Assembly (NCBI GenBank): GCA_021396245.1
Contig: WNYE01000051.1
Location: forward strand, 245,300 to 309,299
Source: Sporothrix humicola
Lineage: Eukaryota > Ascomycota > Sordariomycetes > Ophiostomatales > Ophiostomataceae
DNA: 64,000 nucleotides
Reading direction: 5' to 3'
Shown here: positions 46,628 to 57,686 of the stretch, piece after piece
How the letters are laid out: each line of letters opens with the position of its first letter
Numbering within the stretch: position 1 is the first letter of the stretch
Notes under the pieces: model-generated
Database searches by the model: none
Told to the model about the DNA's origin: nothing
Seen by the model: the letters and a program-made list of their open reading frames with translations, nothing else
Translations under genes and position numbers: made by a program

Positions 46628-49600
46628 GATGGGTCGAAATGTTGATGGAAGAGAAGTCGAAGGGGAGGGGGAAAGTATTTATCGAGGAATGAGAATGGCG
46701 ACGGGGTACGACACGCAGGAAAGCGTGCCGTTGAGTAATGATGTTCTATCGGAGTCGGGATGAAGAGTTGTTATTCGGGGATGGGATGGATGGATGTATG
46801 GGTATCAAATCAAGCCGTCAAGAGAGAGAATCGGATCGAGAAGTCGGGAAGAGTGGTGATCGAGAGAGTCGGGGCGGATAGAGAGATCGAGGGTATCAAA
46901 TGAGAATGGATGAGAGAGATGGGAGAGAAGAGCCAGGTCCAGAGAGCGGGTTGTTCATGAGAAACAAGAGTTGATCGCAGACAGAACAAGCCATCTACTG
47001 CTTGGGTATGCCGTCGGCGTGAAACATTTTGGCGGTATTTTGAGTGGTGTTATAAGATCATAGGAGAAAGGAGAGCGTGTGAGGCGATTGCCGGTGTCGA
47101 AAATGTCGTTTTCAGATCATTTGCAGTCGTAAAAGGGCTCTGGGGAGGGAATTGGACTCTGGCTCGAGGAGGAGAATGGGCGGAAAAGAGGGGACGGTGA
47201 TGATGAGGAAGAAGGAGAGTTGGGCGATGCAGGGCGAAAGTGGGCGAAATTGGCACAATACACAGGTCGACAAAGAATGTGTTCAGAATGAGTACAGAAG
47301 TGGGCGGTGGTTGTTTCGCTGTCTTTCACGCCATCGTTGACTGGATTGGTGACAACAAAGAGGCAAAAGGAGGCAAATCTGGGAAAAAGGAGGAAACGGG
47401 CGAAAATGGGCGGGAAAATGTGGGCGATGCGGTCAAACTCCCAACAAAGAAGGAACGATGTCGTCGGACATGGCTTGTTTGGGGGCCGGAATGAGACAAA
47501 ATCGACACGAAAAGGTGGTACTAGTGCTGGTCATACCGGCCCGACGACCAATCAAGCTGACAGATCGGCCAGACAAAGTGGGTCAAATCAATACCACCCC
47601 TGCTGCTGGCTGGGCGCACGGGCCAGAAGGCACTGCAGAGAAGTGGCACTAGCGCTCTCTCTGGGCCAATGGACTCCATGGCTGAGATGCACTTGCCCCA
47701 CTCCCACCAATCACCGCCCTCTTCATATGCAAGTCTCTCCTGCGCTGCCTGTTTCCGTTAGGTGCGGTGGGGCGTATGCGTGAAGAGGGTGTGAAGGAAG
47801 GCAGCCACTCCTGGAGGACACAAGTACCTTTTCCGGAAGGATGCACCAAGACTGTGTGCAGATACAAGACAGCACTACTTCTGGTTTGTACACTTTCGCC
47901 TGCAGTCTGGCTGAAGTCTCACGTCCTGTCGGGCACAGCGGAGTCGGGGTGTGTGGTTCGTGTGGATGAGGATTTGTTTTCGTGTTGCGAGATATGCGAC
48001 GGAAACACGATGGCGAGGGAAATACAACTCTGGCAGAGAGGTGATGCAGGCTCCATCAGGCTGTTTTGTACACAGTGAATAGTGTGAGTTATATCTCGTT
48101 AACACTGTTTAAACACTGTGTACGCAAAGCCTCACACAAACTAGCCTCGTAGCTTTGTACCTTATCGAGCCTATTCACTCTCACAACAATCCTCTCACAC
48201 AACCTCTCACGTCGTATTTCTGCCTTTCTGCCTCAGTCCACAACTTTTGTCGAGAACACCAGAATGCCTCAGATGACTGCGCCTCGCAGATGAGCCTCAT
48301 GGACAGGTGAGCCCTCACACACAAATGACCAGAATGACCACGATGACCAGAATTGAGGCCAATGATATCCACGCCGTGTTGTTTGCAGGAGAAACTGTGT
48401 GCCCTCTTCTTTGGGTGCCAAAGTCCACACTAAAACGTCCCTCCACCGTGTCTGACCCAACTAACACGGCCGCTACTGTGGCGCGGTCGTTGTGGCTCGT
48501 GTCTTCCCGTTTCGCGCCGTCTCAAAGGCGGTCCAAGGCGGCCGGTGCCTAGAGGCCGCCTTTTCTCTCTTCCCCTGAGAGGCAGTCTGTCTGCATACTT
48601 GTCTGTCTCTGTCGTTTTTCTTTGGCTTTTTCAAACTTGTCCTTCTTTTTTTTCTTCTGTCTTCTGTCCGCTCTCTTGTCTCTCGCCGTCTGTCATTGGC
48701 TCTGCACCTCCCTTGGCTGTGACTCGACTCGGTGGGAATCGAGGAGGTTTGTGTCTCTTTGACTCTTTTTGACTCTTCCATCTCATTCTCTGCATCTGAC
48801 GCCCTACGCTTGTCGTTGTTGTCGTTGTTGTCGTCGAAGCTAGTGTTTCTTGTCTTTTGTCTTCCTTGACTTTCTAGTTGACTTTTATTTGCGTTATTTT
48901 CTTATTCTTTTGTCGGTCAACTCATCTGTTGATTGCATTCTATTGCACTCTCTCATTCTTTCCCCGTCTTTGACCTTCTTTCTGTGGTCCCTTGTCGAGG
49001 CTGAAAAAGAGAAGAGAACCCTGACCAACTGGATCGCCGCCTTTCCCCCAATTTTTATTTTTTGAAGAACTCCAAATCTACCTGCAACTCTGGCATTTTT
49101 GGCCTTTTGGACCTTTTTATTCGCTTTCTCCATGTTCGGTGTCCTTTGCCCTATGACTCTTGTCACATTCTTTTTTTAAAGCGTACCTTTTCTGCCCCGG
49201 CTCCTTCCTTTTGGCACTTTTTGCCTTGGGATTTGGTTCGTGACAATATCACAGGGCCTTCATCTTACGCCGCACTTATACCAGGACACTTGTTTTTTTT
49301 TTATTTTCCTTTGGTCCTTTTCTTTTTTTGGCTTACCTTCCTGCCTCATCATTTTTCTGGATCTCGATTTCTTGCCTCCGTATTGTCTTTGGGTGCCCCG
49401 TGTGGTGTTTCTCGCGTGCCCTGAAAGCGTTCATCTGACAGGCTACACGTTGCTTATTTTTGGCGCCAAAAACCCACTGTTCTTGCCTGCTTACAAGCTT
49501 TTTTACAAGCATTTTACAAGCTTTTTGCTGCTCTTTCCTCCCCCCTCGACTGTCTTGCGCAACGCCAGTCGCGCCTTCCACTTTTGACCAGGCGGACAGC

Positions 49601-50661
49601 GCAGACGACCACATCGTGCGCACAACGAGTCAACGACAAAAAGAAACAGAAAGAAAAGGAAAGAGCGATCACGCAGTCAACATTGAGAAAATTCATAAAA
49701 CGGCAAGAGCGACCCTCTTTTACCCTCACTTCTTGCTCTTTTTGGTCACTTTGGTCTCTTTTTTCCTTCCTGCAAGTCCTTCAGTCCTGTCCTGCAGTCA
49801 TAAACTAGCCGTCCGTGTCATCGCTCCTCCCCCCTCCACGGCTCCCGCAGTGTTTCCTATTATTATCAGAAGCCACTCCAGAGGCAGCCCCACAGTTTCC
49901 TTGCTGTGCGCAATATCAACCGCCGACTCTGCCACACTGCCACTCACCACACTCAACTTAACGTCCACCTTGACTTTCTTGCTCCTTCCTAGCATTTCAG
50001 GAAAACTTTCCCTCCTTCCAACCTCAACTTCCAACTCAACCTCAGACCACAACTTTTTTGACTCGACCACACTCGAATCGACTCAACCCGGCTCGAGCGT
50101 CTGTCCCGTACTAGTGACTCCTTCGGCTCCGTATCGTCCTCGCTTACGCCCGGGCCCCGCGCACCTCGCACTCGCCCAATCCCGCAAAGTGCCTAGCCGT
50201 TCCGACCCCACTCCTCCCTTTTTCCTCCGTCCGGCTCCGTTGTAACGGCTCCTTCTGGGTGCGGCCGTGTCTCCCTAGGAGTTCTTGGGCGTTTCTGAGG
50301 GGTGCCCCTGTCTCTGAGCGTCTATATATATCTGCCGACCGCCCCCGCCCTCGACCGGTGCCCCGAGCCACCGTCTCTCTCTTTTTCTGCGTTTCTGCGT
50401 CTGCTCTTGTGCGGCACTTTGTGAGCCAGACTCTGACTGGCCCCTTTCTTTTCTTACGTTTCCTTTTCTTCACGCTTGTCTCTCCATCCTGGAGCCACGT
50501 CGTCCCTTCGTCTGTCTTCCCGTCTGGCACGGCACACCTTAACATCGTCACCGCCGTCCACCGTATCGCCGCCGTTTCTGGCTGGCCGATCTTCCGCCTC
50601 ACCTTCTTCCATCCAACACTCCCAGAATCTGGCTCCGCCTCCGTGCGCCGCCACCGCCGAG
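46628..50661. other. Long (4 kb) divergent intergenic region with pyrimidine-rich leader
   Basis: From about 48545 to 50660 the plus strand is strongly C/T-rich, in keeping with a long promoter-leader for the kinase gene. Open frames here (for example 49460-50245) lack an ATG or any motif. A nested inverted repeat lies at 48068-48123. The part nearest 46628 is GA-rich, the mirror of a CT-rich leader for the minus-strand gene. Confidence 0.5.
48068..48123. repeat. Inverted repeat GTACACAGTG/CACTGTGTAC
   Basis: Perfect 10-base arms at 48068-48077 and 48114-48123 enclose a 36-base loop. The loop holds AACACTGTTT, a near copy of the right arm. A second pair, GTGAATAG (about 48075) and CTATTCAC (about 48172), nests around it. 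It may be a small hairpin element or chance. Confidence 0.4.
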
Positions 50662-52689
50662 ATGGGTGAAGTGGTGATGCCGTTCTCGCAGGACGACGTC
50701 GATGTCGTGGTCGAGACCGAGGAAAAGACCGAGCCCTTCCCGTCGTCCGAGTATGCCTCGCGGCTACACGGCATGCGGGGCATGCAGGAGAGCTTTTTGA
50801 CGTCCGGCAACGGCTCGCCGAGCAACGTGCACCTGGACGAGCTCGTCGTCCCCTCCGACAAGGACATCCGGCTGCTGGTACGGCCCCTCCGCAGCCGCTC
50901 CGTCAGCCCCGGCAGCCACGACAACTGCGAGTGGGTCGCCCTGCGCACCGAGGTCGCCTCGGCCGGGTCGCCGGACCAGCCACAAGAGACGGTGCTGGCC
51001 GTCACGCAGACGTCAAAAGACATGAAGTTCACCGTGCACATGCCCAGCGAGCGGCACAGCGACGGCACGCCGATCCCACCGCTGTGGTGCGAGCTGTACT
51101 ACGACCCGTCCAGCGACAACCAGATACTCCTAAACAACTGCGACGAGCCCATCCACCTGTCGCGCGTCTACCCCGGCGCCATCACGCCGCCCGCCAGCGC
51201 CGACGGCACGCCCAAGACGCCGGGGACGCCGACAAACGGGGCAGTATCCACCGAAATGATTAGATCGCCGAGCCAACAGCAGACCATCGAGTACACGATC
51301 AATCCGGGCACGATCAAGGCCCTGTCGCCCGGCACGTGGCGCATCCGCATGGACAACATTGACGTCCTCGACTTCCGGATACTCGAGCGCCGCCGCACGC
51401 TCTTCAAGGCCCTGCCGGCGCCCCCCATGGCGGGAACCACACCCTCGTCGTCGGGCAAGCGGTCCTTTGTCGCCGATGAGGACGACGACGTCGGTAGGCC
51501 CGACGCACGTCGGCAGAAGACGGACGTGCCGGAGGGTGAGACTGGTGAGAATGACACAAATGACGCCAACGACAAGGTCAACAAGGAGGCCGTCATCATG
51601 TTCTTGCGGCCGACGGCCGACCCGCTCGTGTTCCCGCTGCCCACCTCGTCGTCCCACGCGCTGCTGGACATGGACCGCCGGGACACGGTGGTCGTGCCCG
51701 GCAGCTGCGAGATTGACTCGTACAAGCTGACGAAGCGCGACCCGATTGCATCCACGTCGCTGTCGACCGTCTTTACGGCGGCCATGGAGCATCCCGAGGT
51801 GCCGCCGGGGACGGTCATCACCGTCAAGGTGATCAAGACGCGGTCGGCCAACCGGGACGGACGCGACGCCAACAACAATGGAAACGGAGCGCTGGCCCCC
51901 GCCGCGCAAAAGGAAATGGAGCGCGTCGTCGTGCGCCAGGCCGACACGTGGCTGCGCGAGTACCAGTCGCATGAGTATTTAAGACATGAGAGCATTGTGC
52001 GCCTCTACGGCGGCGACGCCCGCTACCTGTCCTTGTATATGGAGCACGTCGACGCCAAGGATCTGTCCAAAAAGGGCACCTGGCGCGCGAGCAACTCGGA
52101 CTACTTTACGGGCGACCGGCGCGACGCGCTGCGGATCTTGCGAGACATATCGGGTGCCCTCAATTACATTCACGGCCGCAACCTCGTGCACAACGACGTC
52201 AAGCCCGCCAACATCCTGTACTCGCGCGAGCGTGGTGCTGTGCTGTGCGACTTTGGTCTGTCCACCAAGACAAGCAGCTCCGCCTCGACCGGCGGCACGC
52301 CCTACTACGTGCCCCCCGAGTTCATCGGGCGCAAGCTGCGCGGGCCGCCCAGCGACGTGTGGGCGCTGGGCATCACCATGCTCTATGTGCTGCGCAAGAT
52401 TGGCTTCCCCGACACGTCGCGCGCCGGCACCGGCAAGAAGAAGCTGTACTGGCAGATTGCCGAGGTCAACCGGCCGGCAGGCGCTCCGAACAACAGTGGA
52501 GTACCCTCCGCTGCCATGCAGATGAACATGTGGCTCTCGGAAATCAAGGACGCCAAGGACAAGCTGGACCGCAGCGAGACGATTGAGCGGCTGACGTACG
52601 AGATGCTGGCGCCGAACCCGATGCAGCGCATCACCATGAAGCGGCTGGTGAGCGAGCTGTACCCAGACAAGAAGGCGATCACGGCGTGA
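50662..52689 (+). CDS. Divergent protein kinase with long N-terminal region
   Basis: A 675-residue protein with a protein kinase domain in the C-terminal half. The ATG at 50662 (GAGATGG) is the first in frame. The N-terminal ~330 residues are non-kinase, with the conserved-looking segment LWCELYYDPSSDNQILLNNC and Ser/Pro-rich linkers. Kinase signs: Lys389 in VITVKVIKTRS as the ATP-site lysine, a weak glycine loop, LHGRNLVHNDVKPANILYS-like catalytic loop with HND at 510-512 in place of HRD, DFG at about 530-532 (CDFGLSTKT), and GGTPYYVPPEFIG with DVWALGITMLYVL. The catalytic Asp, the DFG Asp and the lysine are present, so activity is possible. The Arg of HRD is replaced by Asn, which implies regulation without the usual activation-loop phosphate clamp. 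Pathway unknown. Confidence 0.88.
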   Translation: MGEVVMPFSQDDVDVVVETEEKTEPFPSSEYASRLHGMRGMQESFLTSGNGSPSNVHLDELVVPSDKDIRLLVRPLRSRSVSPGSHDNCEWVALRTEVASAGSPDQPQETVLAVTQTSKDMKFTVHMPSERHSDGTPIPPLWCELYYDPSSDNQILLNNCDEPIHLSRVYPGAITPPASADGTPKTPGTPTNGAVSTEMIRSPSQQQTIEYTINPGTIKALSPGTWRIRMDNIDVLDFRILERRRTLFKALPAPPMAGTTPSSSGKRSFVADEDDDVGRPDARRQKTDVPEGETGENDTNDANDKVNKEAVIMFLRPTADPLVFPLPTSSSHALLDMDRRDTVVVPGSCEIDSYKLTKRDPIASTSLSTVFTAAMEHPEVPPGTVITVKVIKTRSANRDGRDANNNGNGALAPAAQKEMERVVVRQADTWLREYQSHEYLRHESIVRLYGGDARYLSLYMEHVDAKDLSKKGTWRASNSDYFTGDRRDALRILRDISGALNYIHGRNLVHNDVKPANILYSRERGAVLCDFGLSTKTSSSASTGGTPYYVPPEFIGRKLRGPPSDVWALGITMLYVLRKIGFPDTSRAGTGKKKLYWQIAEVNRPAGAPNNSGVPSAAMQMNMWLSEIKDAKDKLDRSETIERLTYEMLAPNPMQRITMKRLVSELYPDKKAITA

Positions 52690-53536
52690 GGAGTGGTGTT
52701 GTGGGATCTCATCACATTTCATTTATATTTTCAACCTTTTGTTTGGCACGATTTACGGGATATTTCGACACTTTCGATTGTTTGCTTTTCTGCGTTTCTT
52801 CTGGGATGACACGGGTTGAAGACCCATTTACGGTTTACGTCTGGTTTTTCTTTTTTCTTTTCTGTTTCCTTTCTGTTTCTCATACCCATTTTCTGCTTTT
52901 CTTATCTTATTTTCATGGCCGGCGGCCATTTCATTGTTTTACGTCATGCGTTTCTCCAGGGTTTCATGGCTTCCACGCCTGACTGTTTTTCTGTCTTTTC
53001 TTGTTGTCTTCTGGGAACGGCGCATTTGCATGTTGAAACGAAGGAGGGAGTCGGTGATCTGGCCCCAAAAGTTATCATTATTTGATCTTGCACGTCTGTT
53101 GCACACTTCGCATTTATTTTGCATTTACTTTTCATCTTCGTTCAACGTTGCTTTCTTTGATTCATGGTACCTTCGCATACTTCATTCTTATAGCTTTCTT
53201 ACATTTGGTATGCAACCTTTCACCTTCCCAGCTCCATCTCTCCAAGATAAGCATTATTACAGCGCAGGGCGCAAGCAAACAACAAGCACAAACACAGGCG
53301 GTTCCAGGCAACCAGCATATTTAATACACTTGATATTCACATGATACCTCGTCAATCTTGACTTGATGCTTTAACTTTTGATCTCAGTAACGTTTGTCGT
53401 CAACTGCCATTACGCTAGCTACTGTTACACTGCCACCCATTAAATCTGTATCTCGCTTTTGACCCTTTCATTTCGATCTCGCTTGCTCGTGTTATGGATC
53501 ACAAGACTGATCGTCAGTCACACCTCCCCTCTCGTC
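52690..53536. other. Convergent intergenic region
   Basis: T-rich 3' flank of the kinase and the copper protein. No gene seen. Confidence 0.55.
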
Positions 53537-54232
53537 TTATGCGCTCATGCCGTACATGAATGCAACGGCCAGGGCCACCACCGAGGTCAGCACCGACATG
53601 TTGACGCCGCTGGCGGCTCCTGCGTTGGTGCCCGTCGTAGCAGAGGTGCCAGACGAGGCAGCGCCAGATGTCGTGGCGGAGCCGCCGCCCGACGACGACG
53701 AGTTGCTGGTCACGTCGCCCACAGTCTTGAAGGTGACACCGTCCGACGTCGTGCAGTTGGCGCCGCCAAAGTCGGCAACATCCGCCGACCGGAACGTAAT
53801 GTCGGCGCAGTTGTACAGCGCGCTGCCCGACTCGCCGAGCGTGACGACCTGGATGGTGGCGTGCTGGCCGTCAGTGGGCTCGAGGTCGGCCGGCAGGTCC
53901 AGGTGCGGGACGCACAGCGAGCCCTTGCCGGTCTCGTTCCAGAAGCTGGGCGTCAGCGAGTAGTTGAAGTTGGTGACGTTGTCGCCGAGGCCCAGATTAA
54001 TAAAGACGTAGGTCCACGGGTGGTGGAGGCCCAGCGAGATGGAGCCGCCCTTGATGGGCCAGTCGGTGCGGTTGCCGTTGGCGATGTCGGCGGGCACGCT
54101 GGCGCAGGGGTACTCCCACTGCGAGTAGCTCTCGTTGTTAAGCGAGTCGGCGCGCCAGACGGGGTAGTCGATGGAGAAATGGGCCGAGGCGACGCCGGCG
54201 GCGGCGACGACAGTGAAGAGGGAGGCAAGCAT
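53537..54232 (-). CDS. GPI-anchored X325/BIM1-type copper-binding protein
   Basis: This family shares ancestry with LPMOs but lacks oxidase activity on polysaccharides. In Cryptococcus, BIM1 helps copper uptake at the cell surface. The protein has 231 residues and no intron. The signal peptide (MLASLFTVVAAAGVASA) would be cut before His18, leaving the His1 that forms half of the copper brace. A second ligand candidate lies in SLGLHHPWTYVFINLGLG (His70 or His71). Family landmarks also include YPVWRADS, QWEYPC, NRTDWP and SALYNCADITFRSADV. Cysteines are placed for disulfides, and several N-glycosylation sequons are present. After about residue 170 comes a Ser/Thr/Gly-rich linker and a C-terminal hydrophobic stretch (SVLTSVVALAVAFMYGMSA), a GPI-attachment signal. 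Role inferred: extracellular copper binding or delivery. Confidence 0.88.
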   Translation of the reverse strand: MLASLFTVVAAAGVASAHFSIDYPVWRADSLNNESYSQWEYPCASVPADIANGNRTDWPIKGGSISLGLHHPWTYVFINLGLGDNVTNFNYSLTPSFWNETGKGSLCVPHLDLPADLEPTDGQHATIQVVTLGESGSALYNCADITFRSADVADFGGANCTTSDGVTFKTVGDVTSNSSSSGGGSATTSGAASSGTSATTGTNAGAASGVNMSVLTSVVALAVAFMYGMSA

Positions 54233-56324
54233 GGTAGTGGTGGGGGTGAAGATATGTGTTGATGAAGAAGGGTGTTGATGAAGATGATGAGGAAGATGAA
54301 GGGAAGGCTGGCTGGACGGAGAGATTTATTAGTTTATGATTGAGGGACAAGAAAATACAGAACACAGCAGGAGCTACGACTGTGCGAGGTACAAGTACTC
54401 TCCCGTGCCTTTTATAAGTTACTTGGGATAAGTGCCAAGACCGTCGGACAGCTGTCGTGCCATCGGAGGAGATGAAAAAGACGAGAAGATGTCGGCGAGC
54501 TGGAAGTAGGCTGGACGCAGGCTAGCAAGCTATTGTGGGGGTGACGAGAAGGTGGGTAGCTTTCATCCCGCGATAGCCAGGGGAAATACGTAAAAGAGCA
54601 GAATAGATGGCGGGGCATGCACGGCTGAGGTTTGGTGGACGTTGGCGAGGATGTATCAATGACTTCTTTTTCCCTCATCAGGAGTACATCCCACGCCTCT
54701 TCGGCTTCCTGCTCTTCCTGCTCGGATCTCAGCCTTGGCAGACTAGCCGCACTAAATCGACATCCATGCGGGACGGACATGGACATCGTTCTGGAACTTG
54801 AGGCCCTGGACTGTGGATAGACCTCAATGGACTCAATAAACTCGCGACGGTGCTCGACGGTGGATAGACTACGAGGGCGGACCGGGACAAAGCGAGGACA
54901 AGGCAGAGTAAGGGTTTTTTGGTCTTCCGTAGTGTTCGACAGAGAGAACGAGAACAGGGTCTGGACCCAGGTGAGGGGGAGGCAAGACTACAAAGGTGAG
55001 AAACAAGAGATGAACAAAACAACCAGCAAAAGAAGCATAAGAAACAATAATTGACAAAAAAACGAAACAAGCAAACAGGAGCTCAAGGGAGAGCTTATTC
55101 GCGGCCGGCTGGCTGTGAGAGTGAGCATGTTTTTTGTCGTCGTTTCCTTTTAGGGACGTTGTTAGGGCGCTTTTGGGTGAGCTATGCCCCGCCTCCAGAG
55201 CTTCTCTTACACCTGAATGGTCCGTCAATGCCTCCAATGCCCACCAGGCCCGTGGGTACGGTCTTGGCAGCCTGTCCAGCACGTCAACAACCAAAGAAAC
55301 AGAGGCCCTCTGCCAAGCCTAACTGGTCCCGAGCCCTGCACTCTGCACGCCGGCCTGCAGCCTCTTTTTGTTTAATTTGCTCAAACGGCCGCAAAAATGC
55401 AACAGCGGGACTTGTGGTGTGCAGAGACCCAGGAAAGCGAGAGAAGGCACAGAAAGAGTTCCTTTCCGCGTGGGCGGCGCAGAATAATAAACAGGAAACG
55501 GGCAAACGAGAGAGAAAAGAGAGAAGAGAAGAACTCGAGGTCAATGAAAGCGAGCTGAAAATAAAAGCGGAATTCAAAGAAAAGACGGGAAGAAAGAAGG
55601 GACGGGCGGGATGCATGAACAGACCACAACTGGACACGACCAAATGCGGATGCAAATGCGGACCGAGGAGGGATCAACAAGGGAGAATGTATATCCAAGT
55701 ACTCCAGACGACGATGATCACATAATGTGACGAAGATTATCACAGAGTTGCGCCGTAGAGAGGGAGCAGTCGTAGACAGGGAGCAGAAGACAAAATCTTC
55801 AGTTAGGCCTGGCAAGTGTGTTTAGCGGGACCTTAGTGGCTATTAGGCCCTGCAGGCTCTGTCAGATTCTTATGCTTATTTTCACTGTACAGGAGGGGCC
55901 TTCACGTGGCCCGCAGCTGTTGGTGAAGTCAACGTCAACCTTAACCTCCAACAGACGATGATGCTCCCTTTTGCGCTTGTTGTTTAATTTATCAATCTAT
56001 TGTGGCTTGTTGCAATTTATCTCAATTTTCTGTCACTAATTTTTATTTGTATATATTTTTTGTAGATTTATTTTTCCCTGTGTCGTATCATTTTCGATTT
56101 TTTTTTATTGGTACTTTTTTCTAATGGTTTCTCTTCCTGTCCTCATCAAAATAGAAGTAAACAAATTAAAAAAAATACGACCAAAGATGAGATTAATCTA
56201 TGTTAAACTAGGCAATACAAAAATAACTCGCTCTATCTAATAACGCTCTATCTAATGAACAACAAATGCACAATCATCTAATCTACCTGACGGCGTCCCA
56301 TCAACCATCCAGCTCGTACATGCG
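54233..56324. other. Intergenic region, 2.1 kb
   Basis: Upstream of the X325 gene and downstream of the FAD monooxygenase (both minus strand). Purine-rich tract at 55480-55600 and AT-rich sequence at 56000-56260. No gene supported. Confidence 0.5.
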
Positions 56325-57686
56325 TCACTTCTCAGCCTCCTGCCCCTTCATCATCTCGACCATGCGGCTCATGTCGGCAGCAAAACCCGGCGCGGCATCG
56401 TCACTGCCAAACATGCGACCGATCAGCTCGTCCGTCTCCTTGCCGTTGTCGACCGCGCGGGCCACCATTTCTGCTTCAAACGTGGAAAGATCGAGCGCAT
56501 CGACAAAGTCGACTGACTCGTCCTTCTGGCTGGCCTGATGTGCTTCTGCAATGGCCTTGGACAGCTCTAGCGCGTCCAGCATGGCCTGGTTGACGCCCTC
56601 GCCATTGGGCAGCATCAGGTGCGCGGCATCACCGACCAGCGTGACGCCTGGCTGCGACGCCCACGTGCTCCCGTGCGGCAGCGTGTAGAACGCGCGGACA
56701 TCCAGACTGCCGTCTGTCTTCTCCGTCGCAACATCGTGGTCGCAGGCGGTGGCCACCAGATCTTTGACTGGCGCGCCAAACGTTCCGAGCAGCGCATCAT
56801 CCTGCAAGAGAACGTCCTTGGCGGCCGACGGCGGCTTCCCCGCAATCTGCCGCGTCACTGCAAACTGCTCGTCCGGCTCGGTCAGCCACACGTAAAGGCG
56901 CGCCGAGTCGAGCGGCCCGCGCTGCGAGACGACGGCGTGGCCGTTGCCGAGGACGCAGTACGAGCCGGTGCCGACGAGCGCGGCGAGGTGGGGAAATTTT
57001 TGGGTGAGATGGGTAATGGTGACTGTCACACAGTGCATGCCGGTAAAGTGTGGCTTCGTCTCGGTCAGCAGCGCCCTCACTTTGGACCACGCGCCGTCGG
57101 CGCCGACCACCAAGTCGAACTCGTGCGTGTTTGCGTCGTCGCCAAAGTTGAGGGAGATGGCCCCGCTGCCTGTCCTTGTCGCCTCCTTGAGACGGTGACC
57201 CCACCTGATGTTCTCGTCAGGCACGTGTTTGGCCAACAGCCCCGACAGGTTGTTGCGCGAGATCTCGGGCCGGTTGCCGCCGCCGTCGGCCGCAAAGAGA
57301 ACCTGGCCCGAGCGGTCGGCCACCCGGAACTGCTCGCTGCACTCGCCGGTGAGCGGGCCAAATTCAGACGTGAGCCCACACGCCTCAATGGCATCCAGGC
57401 CCGACCCAGGGTGCAAGTCGAGCATTCCTGAGGGGCGCGCCAGGTCGGCCGCGGTCGGCTTGTTGCGGAGCTCGAAAATGGTAAATGGGATGCGCTGTCT
57501 GTGCAGGAGGACGCCGAGCGTCAGGCCAGCCGGGCCGCCGCCGACAATGGCGATTCGTGGGGTGGGCATTGCGAGGCGTGGGTGGGATGATGAAAAGTGT
57601 CGATGTAATTGAAGTTGTTGGTGAGGACGAAGAAGGAGACGCGACTGAAGATGAGCCGAGACTCGAACAAGAGACGGAAAGCTCAT
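56325..57686 (-). CDS. FAD-dependent monooxygenase (aromatic hydroxylase/TetX-like fold)
   Basis: A 453-residue flavoprotein of the group A FAD monooxygenase superfamily, which hydroxylates aromatic or related compounds using NAD(P)H and oxygen. The dinucleotide fold is IAIVGGGPAGLTLGVLL (residues about 45-61). It is followed by the PSGMLDLHPGSGLDAIEACG segment, FDLVVGADGAWSKVR (the DG motif), and GVTLVGDAAHLMLPNGEGVN near 352, which contacts the FAD ribityl chain. The start at 57686 gives a 39-residue extension rich in Arg, His, Leu and Ser with no acidic residues, consistent with mitochondrial import. A start at Met40 (57569) would give the cytosolic core. Wording such as SGMLDLH recalls TetX-like enzymes. 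Substrate unknown; no neighbouring biosynthetic genes. Confidence 0.9.
   Translation of the reverse strand: MSFPSLVRVSAHLQSRLLLRPHQQLQLHRHFSSSHPRLAMPTPRIAIVGGGPAGLTLGVLLHRQRIPFTIFELRNKPTAADLARPSGMLDLHPGSGLDAIEACGLTSEFGPLTGECSEQFRVADRSGQVLFAADGGGNRPEISRNNLSGLLAKHVPDENIRWGHRLKEATRTGSGAISLNFGDDANTHEFDLVVGADGAWSKVRALLTETKPHFTGMHCVTVTITHLTQKFPHLAALVGTGSYCVLGNGHAVVSQRGPLDSARLYVWLTEPDEQFAVTRQIAGKPPSAAKDVLLQDDALLGTFGAPVKDLVATACDHDVATEKTDGSLDVRAFYTLPHGSTWASQPGVTLVGDAAHLMLPNGEGVNQAMLDALELSKAIAEAHQASQKDESVDFVDALDLSTFEAEMVARAVDNGKETDELIGRMFGSDDAAPGFAADMSRMVEMMKGQEAEK

Noticed and set aside
49460..50245. 261-residue frame in the pyrimidine-rich leader of the kinase
   Set aside because: Starts at TTG, not ATG, and reflects C/T-rich sequence.
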